From a bacterium UBA2219 (lineage in GTDB: Bacteria > Desulfobacterota > Deferrimicrobia > Deferrimicrobiales > Deferrimicrobiaceae): DNA of 20,783 bases. Below the pieces are notes generated by a model. It saw nothing but the letters and a program-made list of their open reading frames with translations. It searched no databases and was not told the origin of the DNA. How positions within the stretch are numbered: position 1 is the stretch's first letter; the number at the start of each line of letters is the position of its first letter. Where the stretch lies: NCBI GenBank assembly GCA_002327765.1, contig DCUH01000120.1, positions 1-20,783 of the forward strand. The letters are read 5' to 3'. Below, one piece after another: positions 1 through 5,444 of this stretch. A program made the position numbers and the translations under genes.

Positions 1-25
1 GGTTCAATCCCGACCGCCGGCTCCA
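1..25 (+). tRNA. 3' end of a tRNA gene, cut by the window edge
   Basis: Positions 3-9 read TTCAATC, a standard T-loop. They are followed by the 3' half of the T-stem (10-14), a 7-nt acceptor 3' strand CGCCGGC (15-21), discriminator T (22) and an encoded CCA (23-25). The acceptor's 5' strand would be GCCGGCG, which is common in bacterial tRNA-Thr, but the anticodon lies outside the window and the identity is a guess. The 3' end is duplicated about 130 bp downstream. Confidence 0.8.
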
Positions 26-38
26 CGAATTTCCCCAA
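10..38 (+). repeat. Direct repeat copy 1, tRNA 3' end (att-like)
   Basis: This 29-bp stretch starts in the T-stem, covers the acceptor strand and CCA, and runs on into the flank TTTCCCCAA. It matches positions 139-167 at 27 of 29 bases, differing only at 28-29 (AA versus TT). Repeats that begin within a tRNA T-arm and run past CCA are the usual form of attachment sites used by tyrosine integrases. No integrase gene is visible in the window. Confidence 0.6.
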
Positions 39-138
39 GCCGTTACACGTGAGGGATTGAACCTACGCACAATCCCGCTGGCCATGGATGGCCGAGTGCC
101 GGGGCCGCCAGGGATGGCGACGGATCTTGTTGCCCCGG

Positions 139-167
139 CCGACCGCCGGCTCCACGTTTTTCCCCAA
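139..167 (+). repeat. Direct repeat copy 2, displaced tRNA 3' end (att-like)
   Basis: This is the second copy of the tRNA 3' end, 27/29 identical to 10-38 and including GACCGCCGGCTCCACG. It is not a second tRNA: the bases just upstream (131-138, TGCCCCGG) lack a T-loop. It fits a residual attachment site from an integrated element, or a short local duplication. The 100 bp between the copies hold no gene I can support. Confidence 0.6.
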
Positions 168-226
168 AGAGAGATTCCTCCGCTTAAGAAGGAATCCTGT
201 TTACTGATTGACGAGGGGCTCCCCTT

Positions 227-259
227 GAAAAAGTTTGGTGTACCGTACCACACTTTTTC
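227..259 (+). terminator. Hairpin flanked by A-run and T-run, possible bidirectional terminator
   Basis: GAAAAAGT at 227-234 is the reverse complement of ACTTTTTC at 252-259. Inside, TGGT (236-239) pairs with ACCA (247-250) across one mismatch and a short loop. An A-tract before and a T-tract after a stem is typical of bidirectional rho-independent terminators. It could end the tRNA transcript upstream, but the GC content of the stem is modest and an operator for the next gene is also possible. Two smaller hairpins precede it: GATTCCT (173-179) with AGGAATC (190-196), and AGGGG-CT-CCCCT (214-225). Confidence 0.4.
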
Positions 260-358
260 ACCCCCCCCTCGCGTTATCGGCAATGACTCTCGTGATACTT
301 GAAAATACAGCGACATGGAATGATGATGGATCTCATCCACCGAAAGGAGACGCAGGCG

Positions 359-853
359 ATGACGAAGCAGGCCGGTTTCACCGCGGAGGAATGGACGCTG
401 CTCAGGACCACCCCGCCGTTCGTTTCCGGAGGGGTGGCCGCCGCCGACCCGGGGGGCATTTTCGGCGCCGTCAAGGAGGCGACCGCAGGCCTGAGAGGGA
501 TGGCCGAATCGCTCCGGCAGGGGTCCGATATCGAGCTCATGGCCGCGTTGATGGAAGACCGGAGCGTTCCCGGACTGCCTGACCAGAAGACGATGCTCGG
601 GGAAGGAAGCCGGGAGCAGCAGATGGCGAACTTCAAGGCGGCCATCCTCGGGCGGATCCGGGAGTCGGCGGAGCTGGTCGGCAGGAAAGCCACCCCCCAG
701 GAGGCGGACGCCTACAAGCGGATGATCATGAGCGTGGCGGAGAAGACGGCGAACGCGGCCAGCGAAGGGGGCTTCCTCGGCTTCGGCGGAGAGCGGGTGA
801 GCAGCGAGGAGCAATCCTTCCTGAACGAGGTGAAAGCCGCCCTCAAGATCTGA
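359..853 (+). CDS. Hypothetical protein, 164 residues, soluble and helical
   Basis: I do not recognise a named family. The start at ATG 359 is preferred over an upstream TTG at 299 because AAGGAG (344-349) lies nine bases before it. The protein has no signal peptide or membrane segment. Its N-terminal part carries FTAEEW, then a GG-rich patch with ADPGG and a KEA segment. The middle is charged and helical (SREQQMANFKAAILGRIRESA). The tail has a glycine/phenylalanine turn GGFLGFGGERVS followed by a short helix. That tail has the look of a conserved bacterial hypothetical family, but I assign no function. It stands alone, with the tRNA region upstream and a long non-coding stretch downstream. 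Confidence 0.8.
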   Translation: MTKQAGFTAEEWTLLRTTPPFVSGGVAAADPGGIFGAVKEATAGLRGMAESLRQGSDIELMAALMEDRSVPGLPDQKTMLGEGSREQQMANFKAAILGRIRESAELVGRKATPQEADAYKRMIMSVAEKTANAASEGGFLGFGGERVSSEEQSFLNEVKAALKI

Positions 854-976
854 AGTGACACCGCGAGGCGGACCGTCTCTCCCCGGTGCGGGCTGCCCCT
901 CGAGAGGCGGCCTGCATGGCTTATTCACCCCAGCGGCGCATCAGGAAGCCGGCAACATCAATCTTCAGTCAAGTCT

Positions 977-991
977 CGGCAAATATTTTCC
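977..991. repeat. Near-palindrome CGGCAAATATTTTCC, copy 1
   Basis: This 15-bp sequence is identical to 2751-2765. Its core AAATATTT is a perfect palindrome flanked by CGG and CC(G). In this copy the final G is replaced by C. It could be an operator half of a regulon or chance in an AT-rich spacer. Confidence 0.35.
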
Positions 992-1277
992 CCATCTGGC
1001 CTGAATCTCCCTTCAGATAAAGAATCCCAAATCCGAAATAATTAACAATTTAAAGTAGTTACGCAAGCCCCCCTACTGGAGCGAAAATTGCTGAAAGACG
1101 ATTATCATGCTCCCATGTCCGGCTCATCGCCTGCACGTAGACCACAGACCCTTCACCATCCTGCCGCCCCCCCTCCCCGGTGCCGTATGGCTTTTCGGCA
1201 GCGGGATAGCCGGCCTCGCCGGCATAGCCAGGAAGAGGATGAACAGACCGTAGCGGTCCATCGCATACCTGGCCAAA

Positions 1278-1303
1278 GGGCGGGGCGACCCGCCCTTTTT
1301 TTT
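1278..1303 (+). terminator. Strong rho-independent terminator
   Basis: GGGCGGG (1278-1284) pairs perfectly with CCCGCCC (1289-1295) around a GCGA loop and is followed by eight T (1296-1303). A short AAA precedes the stem. It is oriented for plus-strand transcription. The nearest upstream plus-strand gene ends at 853, more than 420 bases away, so it either ends a long 3' untranslated region or an unrecognised small RNA. The hairpin and its AAA are repeated exactly at 4439-4459. Confidence 0.85.
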
Positions 1304-1365
1304 CCATTCATGGGTCGCCGGCCCCGATTTGCGCCGCGTCCCCGACCGCCGCGCCGGGTCCGGGG

Positions 1366-1371
1366 TAAAAT
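1366..1371 (+). promoter_or_regulatory. -10-like TAAAAT before the miniprotein
   Basis: TAAAAT follows a GGGG run and lies 29 bases before the ATG at 1401, leaving room for a short leader with the GGAGG ribosome site. No recognisable -35 is present at the usual spacing, so support is limited. Confidence 0.25.
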
Positions 1372-1400
1372 GGATATTGGAAGGGGGAAAGGAGGGAAAT

Positions 1401-1484
1401 ATGAGGAAGTTCGGAGTAAGCGACATCATCTGGCTGTTGACGACGGCGGCCGTCATACTTATCGCCATTGCCCTGTTCGGGTAG
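1401..1484 (+). CDS. 27-residue single-span membrane miniprotein
   Basis: This reading frame is short but well formed. ATG 1401 follows GGAGG (1391-1395) at five bases and ends at TAG 1482-1484. The product begins MRKFGVSDIIWLL and continues as an uninterrupted hydrophobic stretch to ...AIALFG. The positively charged N-terminus and one membrane helix of about 18 residues are typical of bacterial membrane miniproteins. A terminator lies upstream at 1278-1303 and a -10-like TAAAAT at 1366, so it may be its own transcription unit. It converges with the GH26 gene, whose stop is 14 bases away. Function is unknown; a role in modulating a membrane complex is only a family-wide analogy. Confidence 0.6.
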   Translation: MRKFGVSDIIWLLTTAAVILIAIALFG

Positions 1485-1497
1485 GCGTGCGCCCGGG

Positions 1498-2733
1498 CTA
1501 CCTCGCGGCGGACGGCTCGTCGGACAGCACGACGACCCGCGGGTCGCCCAGCAGCAGGTCGACGTTTCGCTGCTTCCCGAGGCCGAAGTCGTAGTGCTCG
1601 TCGTCCCAGGTCATCCACCAGACCGTTTCGGGGAAATAGACGGAGATGTCCTCCACGATGGGCCGGACGTCCAGGCCGGAGCACGCCTCGTCGCTGCGGC
1701 CGCCTTCGCCGCCGCCCGGTAGCAGGCACAGGCCGAGCTCCGTGAAGGCGAACGGCTTCGAGGGATACTCGGAGCGCAGCGTGTCGTAGGCGGCCAGCGC
1801 GCCGGCGGTGACCGCATCGTACCCGTCCACACGGCCGTCGACCGGGTAGTAGTCGATCCCGACGACGTCCACGTAGTCGTCGCCGGGGTAGTATTCGGTG
1901 ACGTCGAAGAAGCGCGTCTGCGCGAATACCCAGACGATGTTCGACAGCCCCCGCTCGACGACTAGGTACTCGTAAAGGTATTTCCAGAGCGCCTTGTATT
2001 CCTCCGGCGGCCGCCCGTCCCACCAGAACGGGGTCCGGGGGTTGTGGTTGTTGGCTTCGTGGAACGGGGCGAAGGTGATGACCACGCCGCTGTCCTCGAG
2101 CAGCCGGATCCGGTCGGCGACCCGGGACATCTGGAAACGGAAGTTGTCGTAGATCGGGTTGCCGGGCGTGTAGACGTCGGCGAGGGACGCGAAGCGCGGC
2201 TCGCGCAGCGGCCACTTCCAGACGTTGCCGTTGGCCGGGTTCGCCGCATGCCAGTTGAAATGGACCAGCCCCCCCGCGTTCCAGTGGCTCACGAGGGCGT
2301 CGTAGCTTTCATAAGGGGCCGCGTCGTTCCGCACGGAGAAGTCGTACCCCATGATCGCCGGAAGCACCCCGCCCGTCGCCGAGGAGATCTCCCGGAACTC
2401 GGCGAGCGCCCTGGGCCCTTCGATCCGGTCGACCCTCTGCCCCGAGAGAAGCTTCTTCGCGGGACGGGAGCCCAGCCCCTTGAGGTACGCGAGCAGCCGC
2501 TCTCTCGCCCGGGCGGTTTCCGAGGAGGGCCGGGACGCGGCGGCGGACGACGCGATGCCCGCGCCCGCTTCCCCGCTTGCGGTCGCGCAGGATGCCGCGT
2601 CATCGCAACCGGATGCATCCTCGGGGAACCCGGCGCAGGCGAGCACCGGGAAGAGAAAAAACAACAGGGAGAAAACGCCCCCCCCCCACCAGGAGATCCC
2701 GCCGCCCGTCGCATCCCGCTCGCCCGCATTCAT
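1498..2733 (-). CDS. Exported glycoside hydrolase family 26 (beta-mannanase-like)
   Basis: A 411-residue protein with a GH26 (beta/alpha)8 barrel from about residue 75 to 395. FAPFHEANN holds the expected acid/base Glu226 and FTELG the nucleophile Glu332. HFNWHAANP (158-166) and the WWDGR segment (237-241) match substrate-cleft motifs of the family, which hydrolyses beta-1,4-mannans or related glucans. Export is predicted: a hydrophobic run (20-32) ends in VLAC (30-33), so it may be a lipoprotein. Residues 40-72 form a low-complexity Ala/Ser linker. No Shine-Dalgarno precedes the ATG at 2733, but TATAAT (2740-2745) lies so close that the transcript could be leaderless. A ten-G tract encodes residues 16-19 (see separate entry). 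The Sel1 gene is 69 bases upstream on the same strand. The exact substrate is not determinable. Confidence 0.88.
   Translation of the reverse strand: MNAGERDATGGGISWWGGGVFSLLFFLFPVLACAGFPEDASGCDDAASCATASGEAGAGIASSAAASRPSSETARARERLLAYLKGLGSRPAKKLLSGQRVDRIEGPRALAEFREISSATGGVLPAIMGYDFSVRNDAAPYESYDALVSHWNAGGLVHFNWHAANPANGNVWKWPLREPRFASLADVYTPGNPIYDNFRFQMSRVADRIRLLEDSGVVITFAPFHEANNHNPRTPFWWDGRPPEEYKALWKYLYEYLVVERGLSNIVWVFAQTRFFDVTEYYPGDDYVDVVGIDYYPVDGRVDGYDAVTAGALAAYDTLRSEYPSKPFAFTELGLCLLPGGGEGGRSDEACSGLDVRPIVEDISVYFPETVWWMTWDDEHYDFGLGKQRNVDLLLGDPRVVVLSDEPSAAR
2678..2687 (-). repeat. Homopolymer tract of ten G inside the GH26 signal region
   Basis: Ten consecutive C on the plus strand are ten G in the coding sense, encoding Trp-Gly-Gly-Gly of the export signal. 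Such tracts slip during replication. With ten G the ATG at 2733 is in frame. With eleven G the overlapping ATG at 2729, which is offset by one base, would be in frame instead. It could be a phase-variable switch or a site of assembly error. Confidence 0.6.
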
Positions 2734-2739
2734 GGCCGC

Positions 2740-2745
2740 ATTATA
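2740..2745 (-). promoter_or_regulatory. Perfect -10 hexamer TATAAT abutting the GH26 start codon
   Basis: On the minus strand TATAAT lies six bases before the ATG at 2733, so transcription would begin at or next to the start codon. The -35 position holds TTCGGA, a weak match. The near-palindrome at 2751-2765 overlaps the spacer and could be an operator. Confidence 0.35.
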
Positions 2746-2750
2746 ACTTC

Positions 2751-2766
2751 CGGCAAATATTTTCCG
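2751..2766. promoter_or_regulatory. Near-palindrome CGGCAAATATTTTCCG in the GH26 promoter
   Basis: CGG-N-AAATATTT-N-CCG is symmetric except at its two N positions. It lies in the spacer of the putative GH26 promoter, where a bound regulator would block polymerase. The first 15 bases recur at 977-991. Confidence 0.35.
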
Positions 2767-2802
2767 AATTTGAACCCCGGCCCGGGGGCCACGCTCCTCT
2801 CG

Positions 2803-3417
2803 CTATTTCTCCTTCTTCGGCTTCCACTGCGCAGACACCTTCTTCGCCTGCTCGACCTGCTCGACGCTCAAGTTGTAGGCGACGTTGTCACGGTTCTCCA
2901 GCGCATGCTTCCGCGATTCCGGGTCGGAGGCCCGGAACCCGGAGGCCGCGATGTTGAACCAGACATACGCCGTGAACAGGTCCTGCGCCACGCCCTTGCC
3001 GGTCGCGTACATGATGGCGAGGTTGTTCTGGGCCCGCGGGACCCCCTGCTCCGCCGCCCTGGCGTACCACTCCACCGCCGCGGCGTGGTCCTCCCACACG
3101 CCCTGGCCGTTCTCGTACATGACCCCGACGTTGTTCTGCGCCTCCCCGTCCCCCTGGTCCGCCGCCTTCCTGTACCACTTCATCGCCTCTACGAAGTCCT
3201 TTCCGACGCCCTGCCCCGCCTGGTACATGTAGCCGAGGAGGTTCTGGGCCCTGGCCGACCCCTTCTCCGCCAGCGGCTTGGCCAGGCGATACGCGGCGGC
3301 GTAGTCCCTTCGCTCGAAGGCCTTCGCGACTTCATCGAGCGGCTCCGCGGCGGATGAGGAAACCATCAATAAAGAAACAAGAAATACCGTCAGAAAAACG
3401 CCGGCCAAAATTTTCAT
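2803..3417 (-). CDS. Exported Sel1-like repeat protein
   Basis: A 204-residue protein with an N-terminal signal peptide (hydrophobic 4-22, likely cleavage after SSAA near 24). Three full Sel1-like repeats lie at about 53-88, 89-124 and 125-160. Each has the pattern AQNxLGxMYxxGxGVxxDxxxAxxWYxxAAxQG, and a degenerate helical pair precedes them. These alpha/alpha repeats build a curved scaffold for protein-protein contacts, usually in the periplasm. The tail is charged (KPKKEK). The start at 3417 is supported by GGGAGG six bases upstream. The gene runs in the same direction as the GH26 gene. Partners cannot be named from sequence. Confidence 0.9.
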   Translation of the reverse strand: MKILAGVFLTVFLVSLLMVSSSAAEPLDEVAKAFERRDYAAAYRLAKPLAEKGSARAQNLLGYMYQAGQGVGKDFVEAMKWYRKAADQGDGEAQNNVGVMYENGQGVWEDHAAAVEWYARAAEQGVPRAQNNLAIMYATGKGVAQDLFTAYVWFNIAASGFRASDPESRKHALENRDNVAYNLSVEQVEQAKKVSAQWKPKKEK

Positions 3418-3563
3418 GCGATGCCTCCCGATACGTTACGCCTTCCCTGCTGTACATAGGATTCCCTGCCGGGACGACAGATTGCTATTGATAAACATTT
3501 TCCAAATAGAGATAATTTAATCGAGGACGGATGAGCCGCCCTCACACGCGCCATGGCGACCAG

Positions 3564-3622
3564 GAATTCGGTCCTGACCACCGCCCAGGCGCTGTCGACA
3601 GGCGCTGAGTCGGGCCGAATTC
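3564..3622. repeat. Inverted repeat GAATTCGG...CCGAATTC with an internal palindrome
   Basis: GAATTCGG (3564-3571) is the exact reverse complement of 3615-3622. GAC/GTC-type pairing continues inward, and CTGTCGACAG (3592-3601) in the middle is itself a perfect palindrome. The whole could fold into a 59-base structure. It lies downstream of the four-cysteine gene (minus strand) and upstream of the Sel1 gene. With no T-run it is not a standard terminator. The function is unknown. Confidence 0.45.
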
Positions 3623-3655
3623 GCGGTTACGGCTTCCGACCCGGCGCCTCTTGTT

Positions 3656-3892
3656 TCACTCGCCGCTTTTTCGCCGCCCCGCGCCCCCCTCCTTCAACTC
3701 GTGCCCCGACGGCTCCGGCAGGGGGATGTCCTCGCTCTTCCGCGGCGCCCACTCCCCGCACCAATGATCGAAGTACACGGTGACGACCGGCGGGAAACGG
3801 TGGCACTTGTCCGTTTCCCCCTGGGCGAACCCGGCCTTCCCCTTCTCGTAGAAATAGCAGGACGAGCATCTCTGTCCCGACGGTCCCGACAT
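3656..3892 (-). CDS. Small four-cysteine protein, probable metal-binding
   Basis: A 78-residue soluble protein with RCSSC near the start (Cys9 and Cys12), then KCHRFPP, then HWCGEW. The C-x2-C ... C-x-R-x-P ... W-C-G-E-[WF] layout occurs in many small bacterial proteins that resemble zinc-ribbon or iron-sulfur (HiPIP-like) modules. Which metal is bound cannot be told from sequence. The last 20 residues are charged and probably disordered. The start is supported by GGAGG eight bases upstream of ATG 3892. A longer overlapping frame on this strand (to 4079) lacks these motifs and is a shadow. The gene diverges from the DUF3597 gene. Confidence 0.75.
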   Translation of the reverse strand: MSGPSGQRCSSCYFYEKGKAGFAQGETDKCHRFPPVVTVYFDHWCGEWAPRKSEDIPLPEPSGHELKEGGAGRRKSGE

Positions 3893-4018
3893 CCAGGTGC
3901 CCTCCTTCGAGCCGACGCCCCGCCTCCTCGAGCGATAATTCGCATGCGGGCGATCTTTGCATTATAGAATAGAAACATTCCCCCTCCTCATCGCCACGCT
4001 TCGAAAGGAGACACGACC
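3893..4018. promoter_or_regulatory. Divergent promoter region
   Basis: This spacer separates two divergent genes. Around 3958-3970 the sequence GCATTATAGAATAG holds -10-like hexamers on both strands: TATAGA on plus and TATAAT on minus. No clear -35 boxes are seen. The plus-strand ribosome site AAAGGAG lies just before 4019. Confidence 0.35.
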
Positions 4019-4417
4019 ATGGGATTTTTCGACAAGATTCTCGAGAAGCTGGGATTCGGCCGATCCGCACAGGCATCACCGGCGCCCGCCCCCCAACCCT
4101 CGCCCGCCGCGCCCCCGGCCCAGCCCGCGGCGCCGCCTCCGCCGAGGCCGATCGACGTCGTCGACGTCGTGGCGCAGCTGGAAAAGCTCGCGGCCTCGAA
4201 CCCTCAGAAGCTGAACTGGAAGACCTCGATCGTGGACCTGCTCAAGCTCCTGGGCATCGACAGCAGCCTGGCCGCCCGGAAGGAGCTCGCGGCCGAGCTC
4301 GGCTGCCCCGCGGAGAAGATGGGCGACTCGGCGCAGATGAACATGTGGCTCCACAAGGCCGTCCTGAAGAAGATCGCCGACAACGGCGGGAACATCCCGA
4401 AGGAGCTGCTCGACTGA
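4019..4417 (+). CDS. DUF3597 family protein
   Basis: A 132-residue protein with the hallmark layout of DUF3597. A short amphipathic N-terminus (MGFFDKILEKLGFG) is followed by a Pro/Ala-rich linker (about 20-43) and a helical domain (about 44-132). The domain has NPQKLNWKTSIVDLLKLLGI, SSLAARKELAAELG, MNMWLHKAVLKKIADNGG and a terminal PKELLD. The domain resembles an all-helical peptidoglycan-binding-like fold in the family, but no biochemical role is established as far as I know. The start is supported by AAAGGAG upstream. A GC-rich hairpin follows at 4442-4459. Confidence 0.88.
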   Translation: MGFFDKILEKLGFGRSAQASPAPAPQPSPAAPPAQPAAPPPPRPIDVVDVVAQLEKLAASNPQKLNWKTSIVDLLKLLGIDSSLAARKELAAELGCPAEKMGDSAQMNMWLHKAVLKKIADNGGNIPKELLD

Positions 4418-4441
4418 AAAACTCCGGTTAGCGGGTCGAAA

Positions 4442-4459
4442 GGGCGGGGCGACCCGCCC
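4442..4459 (+). terminator. GC-rich hairpin after the DUF3597 gene
   Basis: GGGCGGG (4442-4448) pairs with CCCGCCC (4453-4459), the same stem and loop as at 1278-1295, including the preceding AAA. The tail GTCTTCATT is only partly T-rich, so termination may be weaker. An alternative stem, GCGGGTCG (4431-4438) with CGACCCGC (4450-4457), would compete with it. It lies between converging genes. Confidence 0.55.
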
Positions 4460-4475
4460 GTCTTCATTCCTCCCC

Positions 4476-5444
4476 CTACGCCCCCTCCCGCGCGGCGCTG
4501 TGCTTCCCGCACCGGTCGCCGAACATGGCGATGACCCGCCCGTCCTGCCGGAAGACGACGATCTCGCACGCGTTGGGGCAGTCCCGGCATTCGAGGCTCG
4601 TGGTGCGGAAGTCGCAGCCGGAGATGCCGAACCCCTTGAACCGCGTCGGCCCGCCCGTCCTGGCGACGTGCTCCTTCGCCAGGATCGCCGCCCCGATCGC
4701 GCCCATGACGCCGAAATGCCGCGGGACGACGAGTTCCGTCTTCAGCTGCTCCTCGAACGCCTTCCGGATGCCGACGTTCGCGGCGACTCCGCCCTGGAAC
4801 GCGACCGGCTCCCGGATCTCCTTCCCCTTCCCCACGGAGCTCAAGTAGTTCCGGACGAGGGCGTCGCACAGCCCCTTGATGATGTCGTTCGTGGTGCACC
4901 CGAGCTGCTGCTTGTGGACCATGTCGGATTCCGCGAACACGGTGCACCGCCCGGCGATCCGCACCTCGGACCGCGACTCGAGCGCTCTTCCGCCGAACTC
5001 CTCGATGGGGATTCCCAGCCTCGTGGCCTGCTGGTCGAGGAAGCTCCCCGTGCCGGCCGCGCAGACGTTGTTCATGGCGAAGTCCGTGACGATGCCGTCC
5101 CGCAGGATGATGATCTTGGAGTCCTGCCCGCCGATCTCGACGATGGTGCGCGCCTCCGGGTGGAAATGCGAGGTCGCCACGGCGTGGGCGGTGATCTCGT
5201 TCTTCACGACGTCGGCGTTGACCATGGCCCCGATGAGCTGCCGCGCGCTGCCCGTAACCCCCGCGGAGGCGACCGTCTCCCCCTCCGGCAGCTCCCCCGC
5301 GATCCGCGCGAGCCCGTCTCGTACGGAGCCCAGCGGGTCCCCGTGCGCCCGGATGTAGAGCGACCCGACGACGTCCGCCGCGTCGTCGATGACGACGACG
5401 TTTGTGCTCACCGAGCCGACGTCGATGCCGAGATGGTATTTCAT
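4476..5444 (-). CDS. BadF/BadG/HgdC-type acyl-CoA dehydratase activase (ATPase)
   Basis: A 322-residue ASKHA-fold ATPase. GIDVGSVSTNVVVID (6-20) is the phosphate-binding loop and GGQDSK (105-110) the second nucleotide motif. NNVCAAGTGSF holds Cys128 and GRCTVFAESDM holds Cys167, the positions that bridge a [4Fe-4S] cluster in the HgdC homodimer. In the family, ATP hydrolysis drives a low-potential electron into a dehydratase or reductase. The C-terminus carries an extra cysteine set (277, 286, 289, 293, 312), as in DUF2229-linked activases. ATG 5444 overlaps the upstream stop as ATGA, and AGGAG precedes it, so translation is coupled. An open frame extends upstream to 6002 but is a shadow of the neighbour. 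The substrate of the system is unknown. Confidence 0.92.
   Translation of the reverse strand: MKYHLGIDVGSVSTNVVVIDDAADVVGSLYIRAHGDPLGSVRDGLARIAGELPEGETVASAGVTGSARQLIGAMVNADVVKNEITAHAVATSHFHPEARTIVEIGGQDSKIIILRDGIVTDFAMNNVCAAGTGSFLDQQATRLGIPIEEFGGRALESRSEVRIAGRCTVFAESDMVHKQQLGCTTNDIIKGLCDALVRNYLSSVGKGKEIREPVAFQGGVAANVGIRKAFEEQLKTELVVPRHFGVMGAIGAAILAKEHVARTGGPTRFKGFGISGCDFRTTSLECRDCPNACEIVVFRQDGRVIAMFGDRCGKHSAAREGA

Larger units (their letters stand above)
854..1400. other. Intergenic stretch with an orphan terminator
   Basis: About 550 bases without a convincing protein gene. Positions 1005-1060 are markedly AT-rich compared with the window and could hold a promoter, though no clear -35/-10 pair is visible. 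A near-palindrome, CGGCAAATATTTTCC, lies at 977-991 and recurs at 2751-2765. A strong plus-strand terminator sits at 1278-1303. Short reading frames on either strand here have no family-like sequence and no good ribosome binding site. The last 35 bases hold the -10-like TAAAAT (1366-1371) and Shine-Dalgarno of the miniprotein at 1401. Confidence 0.6.

Noticed and set aside
53..63. Possible minus-strand tRNA T-arm (GGTTCAATCCC on the minus strand)
   Set aside because: The flanking bases do not pair as a T-stem and there is no acceptor or CCA. It is kept only as an inverted repeat of the tRNA T-loop.
1188..1222. GGCAGCGGGATAGCC, resembling part of a c-di-GMP (GEMM) riboswitch
   Set aside because: The required upstream GCAAAGCC-type segment and its pairing are missing, and no downstream gene would be controlled on that strand before the terminator.
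1059..1307. Minus-strand reading frame of 82 residues
   Set aside because: It lacks a ribosome site and family-like sequence, and is read through the terminator stem. The overlapping frame beginning MDRYGLFILFL is also too short and turns basic at once.
1124..2215. 363-residue minus-strand frame overlapping the GH26 gene
   Set aside because: It is arginine/proline-rich, as expected for an out-of-frame reading of GC-rich coding DNA. The GH26 frame has clear catalytic motifs.
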